From positions 1-22,374 of the forward strand of contig CAZAIM010000027.1 of the NCBI GenBank assembly GCA_964485215.1: a stretch of DNA of 22,374 nt, given 5' to 3'. The stretch is from HGM04593 sp964485215. GTDB lineage: Bacteria; Bacteroidota; Bacteroidia; Bacteroidales; Bacteroidaceae. The notes under the pieces were generated by a model, which worked only from the letters and a program-made list of their open reading frames with translations, was not told where the DNA came from and searched no databases. This document shows positions 1 through 7,578 of the stretch, in pieces (position 1 is the first letter of the stretch; every line of letters begins with the position of its first letter). Both the position numbers and the translations under genes were made by a program.

Positions 1-936
1 CCGTTATATGCAGGAATGATTGGAATGCACGGGAACTATGCACCGAATATAAAGAACAAGGACTGTGACCTTATAATAGCCATTGGAATGCGCTTCGATG
101 AACGCGCTACAGGCACACCCGTAAACTTTGGCATAAACGCAAAAATTATCCACCTGGAGATTGACCCGGCCGAGGTAGACAAGCTAATATATGCCGATGT
201 TGCAGTTATCGGCGATGTAAAGCAGACACTGCCGATGCTGACAGAGAAGATAGCCCAGAAAGAGCACACCGCCTGGATAAATGAGTTCCGTGTATGCGCC
301 AACATTGAACGTGAGGATGTAATAGAACCGGCGATAAGGCACAAAGGTCCTGAATTAAGGATGGGTGAAGTTGTCGATGCTGTATCAAGGCAGTTCGACG
401 ATGCAATACTGGTTACCGATGTAGGACAACAGCAGATGTTTGCATCGCGTTACTTCCACTTCAGCCGTTCCCGCAGCATCATCACATCCGGCGGCCTTGG
501 CACAATGGGATTCGGTCTCCCTGCTGCCATCGGTGCAAAATTAGGAATGCCCGACAGGGAGGTATGCCTTTTTGTCGGTGACGGAGGACTGCAGATGACC
601 TCACAGGAACTGGCTACAATATACCAGTCGGGCGTGGGTGTGAAAATTGTACTTCTAAATAACGGATACCTTGGAATGGTTCGCCAATGGCAGGAACTGT
701 TCTACGACCGTCGCTACTCTTTCACGGAGCTGGTAAACCCCGAGTTCGACCTCCTTGCCAAGGCCAATCACATTCCCTACCGCTGCGTAAGCAGACACGA
801 GGACCTGGAAGAGGCTATAAGCGAGATGCGTGCAACAAATGGAGCCTTTATGCTTGAAGCAAGAGTGCAGAGAGAAGAGAATGTATTCCCGATGGTACCG
901 GCCGGGCAGCCATTGGAAAACATAATGCTTGAATAA
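1..936 (+). CDS. ilvB: Acetolactate synthase large subunit, C-terminal part (cut by window edge)
   Basis: Catalytic subunit of acetohydroxyacid synthase, which condenses two pyruvates (or pyruvate and 2-ketobutyrate) using ThDP and FAD, the first step of branched-chain amino acid synthesis in the cytoplasm. The frame is open from base 1 (P-L-Y-A-G-M...), so the first visible ATG at 16 is internal and roughly the first half of the protein lies outside the window. The visible 311 residues include the end of the central FAD/ThDP-fold domain (DLIIAIGMRFDERATG) and the C-terminal ThDP-binding domain with the GDGG...LLNN metal/ThDP motif and the following GMVRQWQ segment, all typical of the family. 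ilvN begins 11 nt downstream, so the two subunits are co-transcribed. Assignment is very secure. IlvI and IlvG are only paralogue names for the same enzyme. Confidence 0.96.
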   Translation, partial: PLYAGMIGMHGNYAPNIKNKDCDLIIAIGMRFDERATGTPVNFGINAKIIHLEIDPAEVDKLIYADVAVIGDVKQTLPMLTEKIAQKEHTAWINEFRVCANIEREDVIEPAIRHKGPELRMGEVVDAVSRQFDDAILVTDVGQQQMFASRYFHFSRSRSIITSGGLGTMGFGLPAAIGAKLGMPDREVCLFVGDGGLQMTSQELATIYQSGVGVKIVLLNNGYLGMVRQWQELFYDRRYSFTELVNPEFDLLAKANHIPYRCVSRHEDLEEAISEMRATNGAFMLEARVQREENVFPMVPAGQPLENIMLE

Positions 937-947
937 ATAGCCTGAAA

Positions 948-1481
948 ATGGAAAAGGAGTTTATCATAATCGTATTTTCGGAGAACAAGGTAGGCCTTCT
1001 GAGCCAAATCACGACAGTGTTCACACACCGTAACGTGAATATCGAGTCGCTCACCGTGTCCGAATCGGCCATCGAAGGCGTACACAAGTACACCATCATG
1101 GTGCGCAACGACGAGGAGAAGGTCAACAACCTTGTAAAGCAGATAGAAAAGAAGGTTGATGTACTGAAAGCATTCTGTTACACCCCGGGCGAAGTTGTGT
1201 TGCAGCAGATTGCACTCTACAAGGTACAGCGCAGCCGCAATGTTGAAGAACTTGTACGCAAGCACAATGTACGCATACTCGACATTCACGACGATTATAT
1301 TGTACTGGAGAAGACCGGTCACAAGGAAGAAATTGATGAACTATACCAGATGCTCTCCCCTTACGGGCTCTACCAGTTCGTATGCTCAGGCCCGGTGGCA
1401 ATAATAAAATCGCGGCGCGAGCTGATGGACGAATACATGCAGTATGTCGAGGAGCGGCGCAGGCAGGTGACAGGAGAGTAA
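948..1481 (+). CDS. ilvN: Acetolactate synthase small (regulatory) subunit
   Basis: Regulatory subunit that activates IlvB and usually confers valine feedback inhibition. The 177-aa product has an N-terminal ACT domain (about residues 4-75; FSENKVGLLSQITTVF followed by NIESLTV), the fold that binds the amino acid effector. A second ACT-like C-terminal domain follows and ends in a basic helix (SRRELMDEYMQYVEERRRQ). The length is near that of E. coli IlvH (163 aa) plus a short tail. The start at 948 puts the ACT motif at the usual distance from the N-terminus and leaves 11 nt after the ilvB stop. The downstream gap to ilvC is 84 nt with no recognisable gene. ilvH would be an equally valid symbol. 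Confidence 0.95.
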   Translation: MEKEFIIIVFSENKVGLLSQITTVFTHRNVNIESLTVSESAIEGVHKYTIMVRNDEEKVNNLVKQIEKKVDVLKAFCYTPGEVVLQQIALYKVQRSRNVEELVRKHNVRILDIHDDYIVLEKTGHKEEIDELYQMLSPYGLYQFVCSGPVAIIKSRRELMDEYMQYVEERRRQVTGE

Positions 1482-1565
1482 ACAGAGACCTTTACGGCTT
1501 CAGATTCTTCATTAAATCAAACAACTGAACAGATTCTAAATACTAACAACAAATAAATAATAATT

Positions 1566-2612
1566 ATGGCACAGATGAATTTTGGTGGCGTTATTGAAAA
1601 CGTCGTAACACGTGAAGAGTATCCATTGGCAAAAGCTTTGGAAACATTGAAGGATGAGACAATCGCAGTAATAGGATATGGCGTTCAAGGACCAGGCCAG
1701 TCGCTCAACCTGCGCGACAACGGATTCAACGTCATTGTAGGCCAGCGCAAGAATTCTAAAAGCTGGGACAAGGCCGTTGAAGACGGATGGGTTCCCGGTG
1801 AAAATCTTTTTGAGATTGAAGAGGCATGCCAAAAGGCAACAATCATAGAGTATCTTTTGTCCGACGCAGGACAGATTTCAGTATGGCCTACTGTAAAGAA
1901 GCATTTAACAGCAGGCAAGGCACTCTACTTCTCACACGGTTTCGGAATCACATACAAGGAACGTACAGGCATTGTACCTCCGGCTGATGTCGATGTAATC
2001 CTCGTTGCCCCAAAGGGTTCAGGAACCTCATTGCGCCGCATGTTCCTGCAAGGCCGTGGCTTGAACTCAAGCTATGCAATCTTCCAGGATGCAACAGGCC
2101 GTGCTTGGGACCGCGTCATTGCACTCGGTATCGGTGTTGGTTCGGGCTATCTGTTCGAGACAACATTCAAACGCGAAGTATATTCCGACCTTACAGGTGA
2201 GCGTGGTACACTTATGGGTGCAATCCAAGGAATCTTCGCCGCACAGTACGAGGTTCTGCGCCAGAACGGCCACACTCCTTCCGAGGCTTTCAACGAGACT
2301 ATAGAGGAACTTTCTCAGAGCCTTATGCCGCTGATTGCAGAGAACGGTATGGACTGGATGTATGCAAACTGCTCGACAACAGCCCAGCGTGGCGCACTCG
2401 ACTGGTGGAAGAAGTTCCGCGATGCAACAATGCCTGTATTCAAGGACCTCTACGCCGAGGTTGCCTGCGGCAATGAAGCACAACGCAGCATCGACACCAA
2501 TTCGCAGCCCGACTACCGCCAGAAACTCGAGGAGGAGTTGCGTGAAATGCGTGAGACAGAGATGTGGCAGGCCGGTGCTGTAGTACGCAAGCTCCGTCCT
2601 GAGAACAACTAA
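1566..2612 (+). CDS. ilvC: Ketol-acid reductoisomerase
   Basis: Converts acetolactate to 2,3-dihydroxyisovalerate by a Mg-dependent alkyl shift and NAD(P)H reduction, the second step of the pathway. The 348-aa length fits class I enzymes; the E. coli class II form is about 490 aa. The N-terminal Rossmann fold shows a GYGVQGPGQSLNLRDNG nucleotide-binding loop (about residues 38-54), followed by GQRKNSKSW, whose Arg/Ser residues suggest NADPH preference. The C-terminal helical catalytic domain carries SDLTGERGTLMGAIQG and E-x3-E-type acidic metal ligands (FNETIEELSQ). The ATG at 1566 follows an A/T-rich stretch typical of Bacteroidales translation starts, where a strong Shine-Dalgarno is rare. 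It lies in tandem with ilvBN, so operon membership is likely. Confidence 0.96.
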   Translation: MAQMNFGGVIENVVTREEYPLAKALETLKDETIAVIGYGVQGPGQSLNLRDNGFNVIVGQRKNSKSWDKAVEDGWVPGENLFEIEEACQKATIIEYLLSDAGQISVWPTVKKHLTAGKALYFSHGFGITYKERTGIVPPADVDVILVAPKGSGTSLRRMFLQGRGLNSSYAIFQDATGRAWDRVIALGIGVGSGYLFETTFKREVYSDLTGERGTLMGAIQGIFAAQYEVLRQNGHTPSEAFNETIEELSQSLMPLIAENGMDWMYANCSTTAQRGALDWWKKFRDATMPVFKDLYAEVACGNEAQRSIDTNSQPDYRQKLEEELREMRETEMWQAGAVVRKLRPENN

Positions 2613-2629
2613 GGAACACCCCAAGTACA

Positions 2630-2734
2630 ATGGAAGAGAGCGTGTACGTGCAATACCCGGAAGCCCACATAATGTGTGCGGCTTTCAGGGCCTGCACGAC
2701 ACTTCCGTCACTCCCTTACAGGAATAAACGATGA
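2630..2734 (+). CDS. Candidate 34-codon ORF overlapping the leuA start
   Basis: Small open frame in the 118-nt gap between ilvC and leuA. It starts with ATG at 2630 and its TGA (2732-2734) overlaps the leuA ATG in an ATGA arrangement, the classic geometry for translational coupling. The peptide begins MEESVYVQYPEAHIM and contains only two leucine codons, so it is not a classical leucine-rich attenuator leader. An imperfect hairpin (2661-2684) lies inside it. I do not recognise the peptide. It could be chance, a coupling or leader ORF, or decayed sequence. Confidence 0.25.
   Translation: MEESVYVQYPEAHIMCAAFRACTTLPSLPYRNKR
2661..2684 (+). other. Imperfect hairpin in the ilvC-leuA gap
   Basis: AAGCC-CACA pairs with TGTG-C-GGCTT (9 bp, one bulged C, 5-nt loop TAATG). 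No T-run follows, so it is not a standard intrinsic terminator. It could be an RNA processing site, part of an attenuator, or chance. Confidence 0.3.
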
Positions 2735-4227
2735 GCAAGAAAGTATATATATTCGATACCACACTGCGCGATGCCGAACAGGTTCCGGGATGCCAACTGA
2801 ACACCATCGAAAAGATTGAGGTCGCACGTCAGCTCGAGAAGCTTGGCGTAGATATTATTGAGGCCGGCTTTCCAATATCCAGCCCTGGAGACTTCAACTC
2901 GGTTGTCGAAATCTCCAAGGCAATCACCGAGCCTGCAATTTGCGCACTCACACGTGCTGTCAAGAAAGATATTGACGTTGCAGCCCAATCGCTCGAGTTC
3001 GCAAGACGCGGACGCATTCACACAGGCATCGGCACCTCGCCCTACCACATATATGAGAAGCTTCGCATGACACCCGACACCGTTATGGAGCAGGCTGTCG
3101 AGGCAGTGAAATATGCCCGCCGCTTTGTCGATGATGTAGAGTTCTATGCCGAGGATGCAGGCCGCACCGACGAGGAGTTCCTTGCACGCGTTGTAGAGGC
3201 TGTCATTGCTGCTGGAGCAACAGTGGTAAACATTCCCGACACAACAGGCTACTGCCTTCCGAGCGAATATGGCGCAAAGATTGCCTACCTCATGAACAAT
3301 GTCCCGAACATAGACAAGGCTATAATATCCACCCACTGCCACAACGACCTTGGAATGGCTACAGCCAATACCTTGGCAGCTGTGCAGAACGGAGCACGTC
3401 AGGTAGAGGTAACTATCAACGGGCTTGGAGAGAGAGCAGGCAACACCGCTCTCGAGGAGGTTGTTATGGCCATAAAGTGCCACTCGAACCTCGATTTCGA
3501 CCTTGGCATAGACACCAGACAGATAGTGGCGACAAGCAAGCTCGTCTCGAACCTCATGCGTATGCCTGTACAGGCAAACAAGGCTATTGTCGGACGTAAT
3601 GCGTTTGCCCACTCGTCGGGCATACACCAGGACGGTGTGCTCAAGAGCCGCGAGACTTACGAGATAATCGACCCCGAGGATGTTGGCGTTGACCAGTCGA
3701 GCATAGTGCTCACAGCCCGCAGCGGACGTGCAGCATTGAAACACCACCTTGCCGAAATTGGCTACACGGCAGACGGAGAGGAACTGAACGAGGTCTATGA
3801 GCGTTTCCTCGAACTGGCCGACAAGAAAAAGATGGTAACTACACGCGACCTCGAAGTGCTCATTGGAACATCGGCTTCAAAGCGCAGGATGAATATCCAG
3901 CTCACCGGTCTCCAGGTAGTCTGCGGAAAGTCGGCAATGCCTACAGCCACTGTACAGCTCAGTTTCGACGGTGACACCTTTACAGAGACAGCATACGGCA
4001 ACGGTCCTGTCGATGCAGCCATAAATGCAGTCAAGAACATTACCAAGCGACGCGTTCACATTGAAGAGTTCCTCATACAGGCGATTACCCGCGGAAGCGA
4101 CGATTTGGGCAAAGTCCATATGCAAATTTCGCATAAGGGCAAGATGTACTACGGTTTCGGTGCCAACACCGACATTGTAACAGCGTCAATAGAGTCATTC
4201 ATTGACGCAATCTCAAAAATAGGATAA
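2731..4227 (+). CDS. leuA: 2-isopropylmalate synthase
   Basis: Condenses acetyl-CoA with 2-ketoisovalerate to 2-isopropylmalate, the committed step of leucine synthesis. The 498-aa protein shows the HMGL-like TIM-barrel start (FDTTLRDAEQVPGC, residues 8-21), the metal-binding STHCHNDLGMATAN motif, and the GLGERAGNTALEEVVMA signature. The C-terminal region (about 360-498) matches the LeuA allosteric dimerisation domain that binds leucine in this family, which argues against homocitrate or citramalate synthases lacking it. The length equals typical Bacteroidales LeuA. leuC starts 3 nt after the stop, so tight coupling is expected. Citramalate synthase (CimA) is the main alternative but less likely given the leuCDB context. 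Confidence 0.94.
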   Translation: MSKKVYIFDTTLRDAEQVPGCQLNTIEKIEVARQLEKLGVDIIEAGFPISSPGDFNSVVEISKAITEPAICALTRAVKKDIDVAAQSLEFARRGRIHTGIGTSPYHIYEKLRMTPDTVMEQAVEAVKYARRFVDDVEFYAEDAGRTDEEFLARVVEAVIAAGATVVNIPDTTGYCLPSEYGAKIAYLMNNVPNIDKAIISTHCHNDLGMATANTLAAVQNGARQVEVTINGLGERAGNTALEEVVMAIKCHSNLDFDLGIDTRQIVATSKLVSNLMRMPVQANKAIVGRNAFAHSSGIHQDGVLKSRETYEIIDPEDVGVDQSSIVLTARSGRAALKHHLAEIGYTADGEELNEVYERFLELADKKKMVTTRDLEVLIGTSASKRRMNIQLTGLQVVCGKSAMPTATVQLSFDGDTFTETAYGNGPVDAAINAVKNITKRRVHIEEFLIQAITRGSDDLGKVHMQISHKGKMYYGFGANTDIVTASIESFIDAISKIG

Positions 4228-4230
4228 TCG

Positions 4231-5646
4231 ATGAACACGCTATTTGACAAGATTTGGGACTCGCATACAGTGCGCACTGTCGACGGCGGTTCCTGCGTAC
4301 TATACATTGACAGGCAATATATCCACGAAGTAACCAGCCCACAGGCATTTTCAGGATTGCGCCGCCGGGAAATCGAGGTATTCCGCCCGTCACAGATTAC
4401 AGCAAGCCCCGACCACAATATCCCAACCCGTAACCAACACCTGCCCATTGCCGACCCACAGTCGGCGCAGCAGGTTGCGGCACTTGAGAGCAACTGCGCT
4501 GAACACGGAATCACGATATTTCCCATAGGTTCGCAGCGCAACGGCATAATCCACGTGATAGGGCCACAGACCGGGCTGACCCAGCCGGGCATGACAATTG
4601 TCTGTGGCGACAGCCACACATCGACACACGGCGCACTGGGCTGCATTGCATTCGGCATTGGAACAAGCGAGGTCGAAATGGCAATGGCATCACAATGCAT
4701 TCTGCAATCCAAGCCCAAGAGCATGAGGATAAACGTCGAAGGCGAACTCAAGCCTGGAGTTTGCGGCAAGGATATTATATTATACATAATATCAAAGCTT
4801 GGCACCGGCGGCGGAACAGGACACTTCGTCGAGTTTGCAGGGTCGGCCATCCGTTCACTCTCAATGGAGGCACGTATGACAATATGCAACATGAGCATCG
4901 AGATGGGTGCACGCGGCGGAATGATTGCACCCGACCAGACCACATTCGACTACCTGCGCGGACGCGAGTTCGCACCAAAGGGAAAAGCGTGGGAGAAAAC
5001 CGTTGAGGAGTGGAGCAAGCTGCGTTCAGACGATGATGCCCGGTTCGACAAGGAGGCAACATTCGATGCTGCCGACATTGAGCCAATGATTACATACGGT
5101 ACTAACCCAGGCATGGGAATATCTGTGAACGGCACCATACCATCGTCGGAGGGTATGGACCCGGCTGCTAAGGCATCGTATGCCAAAGCACTTTCATACA
5201 TGAATTTTGCCGAGGGAGAAAAAATGTCAGGCAAGCAGGTCGACTACGTTTTTGTAGGCAGCTGCACAAACGGACGTATTGAAGACCTCAGAACATTCGC
5301 ACACTTTGTCAAGGGACGCAGAAAAGCCGACAACATCACTGCCTGGATTGTCCCTGGCTCCAAGGAGGTTGAGCGCATCGCCATTGAAGAGGGACTGCGC
5401 GACATTCTTGAAGAGGCAGGTTTTGAACTTCGCCAACCAGGATGCTCGGCCTGTCTGGCAATGAACGAGGACAAGATTCCAACAGGCAAATACTGTGTTG
5501 CCACATCGAACCGCAACTTCGAAGGACGCCAAGGCCCAGGAGCCCGCACGCTTCTTGCCGGGCCGCTTGTAGCTGCAGCCGCAGCTGTCACAGGTGTCAT
5601 CACCGACCCAAGAACAATGATGCAAGACTTTGAAACAAATATATGA
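4231..5646 (+). CDS. leuC: 3-isopropylmalate dehydratase large subunit
   Basis: Large subunit of isopropylmalate isomerase, an aconitase-family [4Fe-4S] enzyme that converts 2- to 3-isopropylmalate with LeuD. The 471-aa length matches E. coli LeuC (466). Visible signatures are LYIDRQYIHEVTSPQAF near the N-terminus, GDSHTSTHGALG in the active site, and the three cluster cysteines in SCTNGR and GCSAC. The SNRNFEGRQGPGARTLLAGP block near the C-terminus is also diagnostic. The start at 4231 aligns with the family N-terminus (NTLFDKIWDSH). It lies 3 nt after leuA, and its stop overlaps the leuD start by 4 nt (ATGA at 5643-5646), which fits the need for stoichiometric subunits. Confidence 0.96.
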   Translation: MNTLFDKIWDSHTVRTVDGGSCVLYIDRQYIHEVTSPQAFSGLRRREIEVFRPSQITASPDHNIPTRNQHLPIADPQSAQQVAALESNCAEHGITIFPIGSQRNGIIHVIGPQTGLTQPGMTIVCGDSHTSTHGALGCIAFGIGTSEVEMAMASQCILQSKPKSMRINVEGELKPGVCGKDIILYIISKLGTGGGTGHFVEFAGSAIRSLSMEARMTICNMSIEMGARGGMIAPDQTTFDYLRGREFAPKGKAWEKTVEEWSKLRSDDDARFDKEATFDAADIEPMITYGTNPGMGISVNGTIPSSEGMDPAAKASYAKALSYMNFAEGEKMSGKQVDYVFVGSCTNGRIEDLRTFAHFVKGRRKADNITAWIVPGSKEVERIAIEEGLRDILEEAGFELRQPGCSACLAMNEDKIPTGKYCVATSNRNFEGRQGPGARTLLAGPLVAAAAAVTGVITDPRTMMQDFETNI

Positions 5647-6239
5647 GACAGAAATTCAGAATACTTCGTTCTGCCATAGTGCCCCTTCCGATTGAAAACA
5701 TCGACACCGACCAGATTATACCGGCACGTTTCCTTAAGGCAACGACACGCGAGGGGTTCGGCGAAAACCTCTTCCGCGACTGGCGTTTCGACAAGGACGG
5801 CAACCCAAAGGAAGAGTTTGTAATGAATTCCCCCGTCTACCACGGAGAGATACTCGTGGCAGGCAAGAACTTCGGTTGCGGCTCAAGCCGAGAACATGCA
5901 GCATGGGCTATTGAAGGAGCAGGATTCCGCGCTGTAGTGTCGAGTTTCTTTGCCGACATTTTCCGCAACAACGCCCTTAACAACGGCCTATTACCGGTTG
6001 TTGTAAGCGAAAGAATGCTCGCCGGGATATTCGCGGCCGTTGAGGCCGACCCTACGACAGAACTGAACATAGACTTGCCAGCCGAGACGATAGAGATAGT
6101 AGGAACCACGATGAAGGAACATTTCGATATTGCACCCTACAAGAAAGAGTGCCTTATGAACGGATACGATGATGTCGATTTTCTGGTAAGTATGCGCCAC
6201 GACATCGAGGCATTTGAAAACAAACGGTGTTCCTTATAA
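5643..6239 (+). CDS. leuD: 3-isopropylmalate dehydratase small subunit
   Basis: Small (swivel-domain) subunit that completes the isopropylmalate isomerase with LeuC. At 198 aa it matches E. coli LeuD (201). It carries the family N-terminal block NIDTDQIIPARFLK and the substrate-recognition region GKNFGCGSSREHAAWA, followed by FFADIFRNNALNNGLLPV. The start is fixed by the ATGA overlap with leuC. No anomalies are visible. The 3' end overlaps the longest possible leuB frame by 13 nt, but the likelier leuB start lies 26 nt past this stop. Confidence 0.96.
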   Translation: MRQKFRILRSAIVPLPIENIDTDQIIPARFLKATTREGFGENLFRDWRFDKDGNPKEEFVMNSPVYHGEILVAGKNFGCGSSREHAAWAIEGAGFRAVVSSFFADIFRNNALNNGLLPVVVSERMLAGIFAAVEADPTTELNIDLPAETIEIVGTTMKEHFDIAPYKKECLMNGYDDVDFLVSMRHDIEAFENKRCSL

Positions 6240-6265
6240 ATTCAAACAGCTTCTTAATGACAAGT

Positions 6266-7333
6266 ATGAAAGATATAAAGATAGCAGTGCTTCCTGGCGA
6301 CGGAATAGGCCCGGAAATTGTAGCTCAGGCCGTAAAGGCTGTCGATGCCGCAGCAGCCAGGTTCGGTTACAGAATAACCTACACCCATGCCCTTGTAGGC
6401 GCAGCAGCCATTGACGCGACAGGCAACCCCTACCCCGATGAGACACACCGCGCATGCTCCGAGGCCGATGCTGTGCTGTTCGGTGCCATAGGAGACCCCA
6501 AGTACGACAACAACCCCGAAGCGAAAGTGCGTCCCGAACAGGGCCTCCTTGCCATGCGCAAGAAACTTGGACTGTATGCAAACCTGCGCCCGGTAAACAC
6601 CTTTGAGCCACTGCTGCACCGCTCTCCATTGCGCCACGACCTTGTCGAGGGTGCCGATTTCCTATGCGTGCGCGAACTCACCGGCGGCCTCTATTTCGGT
6701 CGTCCGCAAGGCCGCTCGGAGGATGGCTGTACCGCATACGATACCTGCGTGTACACACGACAGGAGATTGAACGCATATGCCGTCTTGGCTTCGAATATG
6801 CCGGCAAACGTCGCGGCAAGCTAACCGTTGTCGACAAGGCTAACGTACTTGCCACATCGCGTCTGTGGCGCGAAACTGCCAAAGCCATGGAAAAGGAGTA
6901 TCCCAACGTGGAGGTCGAATATATGTTCGTGGACAATGCAGCAATGAAGATTATACAACAGCCACGCCACTTCGATGTTATGGTTACAGAGAATATGTTC
7001 GGCGACATTCTCACCGATGAAGCAAGCGTAATCACCGGTTCCCTCGGTCTGTTGCCGTCGGCATCCATAGGCACAGGAACATCACTCTTCGAGCCCATAC
7101 ACGGTTCCTACCCACAGGCCGCAGGCAAGAACATTGCCAACCCCATTGCAACAATACTTTCGGCAGCAATGATGTTCGAGTACGCATTTGCCGATACGGA
7201 AGCCGGCGCAGCCATACGCCGTGCAGTGAACCACTCCATTGACCGGAACATTGTAACCGAGGATATTGCTCCTGAAGGCATAGTTCCATCCACGACAACA
7301 GAAGTCGGCGATTTCATAGCACAGAACATATAA
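6266..7333 (+). CDS. leuB: 3-isopropylmalate dehydrogenase
   Basis: NAD-dependent oxidative decarboxylation of 3-isopropylmalate to 2-ketoisocaproate, the last leucine-specific step before transamination. Family hallmarks are IAVLPGDGIGPEI at the N-terminus, the substrate arginine region (KVRPEQGLLAMRKKLGLYANLRPV), VVDKANVLATSRLWRE, and the metal-binding signature DVMVTENMFGDILTDEAS. Three in-frame ATGs exist (6227, 6257, 6266). I prefer 6266 (MKDIKIAVLPGDG, 355 aa) because homologues place about 4-5 residues before IAVL, and because 6227 would add an unusual 13-residue extension overlapping leuD. It is the last gene of the ilv-leu run and is followed by a strong hairpin. Confidence 0.94.
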   Translation: MKDIKIAVLPGDGIGPEIVAQAVKAVDAAAARFGYRITYTHALVGAAAIDATGNPYPDETHRACSEADAVLFGAIGDPKYDNNPEAKVRPEQGLLAMRKKLGLYANLRPVNTFEPLLHRSPLRHDLVEGADFLCVRELTGGLYFGRPQGRSEDGCTAYDTCVYTRQEIERICRLGFEYAGKRRGKLTVVDKANVLATSRLWRETAKAMEKEYPNVEVEYMFVDNAAMKIIQQPRHFDVMVTENMFGDILTDEASVITGSLGLLPSASIGTGTSLFEPIHGSYPQAAGKNIANPIATILSAAMMFEYAFADTEAGAAIRRAVNHSIDRNIVTEDIAPEGIVPSTTTEVGDFIAQNI

Positions 7334-7340
7334 CGTGAAA

Positions 7341-7402
7341 CTATTCCATAATACAGCGACAGGCAAACGGTGCAGTTTGCCTGTCGCTGTATTATGGAAT
7401 AG
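7341..7402 (+). terminator. Perfect 28-bp hairpin after leuB (probable terminator)
   Basis: Left arm 7341-7368, loop GGTGCA (7369-7374), right arm 7375-7402, with no mismatches. It starts 7 nt after the leuB stop, so it likely ends the ilv-leu transcript or stabilises its 3' end. There is no T-run after the stem and the stem is unusually long, so a Rho-independent mechanism is inferred, not shown. Confidence 0.7.
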
Positions 7403-7491
7403 CCAAATGGAAAGAAAGCTGCAGGCTGCAGGCCGAAACTGTCCGATGAGAAAAAAACTTTAGAAACATTTCACTTTTTTCCACTTTTATT

Positions 7492-7499
7492 TATCTTTG
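7492..7499 (+). promoter_or_regulatory. Bacteroidetes -7 promoter box for the receptor operon
   Basis: TATCTTTG is an exact match to the TAnnTTTG -7 consensus of the Bacteroidetes primary sigma factor. A near match to the -33 TTTG box (TTTC, 7469-7472) lies 19 nt upstream. Transcription would start near 7506, giving a leader of about 70 nt before the ATG at 7579. The preceding 90 nt are A/T-rich with poly-A and poly-T tracts. Confidence 0.65.
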
Positions 7500-7578
7500 T
7501 AAATTGGATTCCACCCTAACAGGAGCAAACCATTTAATATATAGAAGAAGCATTTAGATATCAATTTATTATATAATT

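Noticed and set aside
777..1322. 181-codon minus-strand open frame opposite ilvB/ilvN
   Set aside because: It overlaps two well-supported genes, has no motif and no promoter.
2716..3747. 343-codon open frame on the minus strand opposite leuA
   Set aside because: It lies entirely within the secure leuA gene, has Cys-rich low-complexity composition and no family motif. It is a by-product of leuA codon bias.
4149..4943. 264-codon minus-strand open frame opposite leuC
   Set aside because: It is antisense to conserved leuC and its composition (Met/Ser/Pro-rich) is not protein-like.
7418..7433. Short GCTGCAGGCTGCAGGC direct repeat after the leuB hairpin
   Set aside because: Only two 8-nt units; too short to separate from chance.
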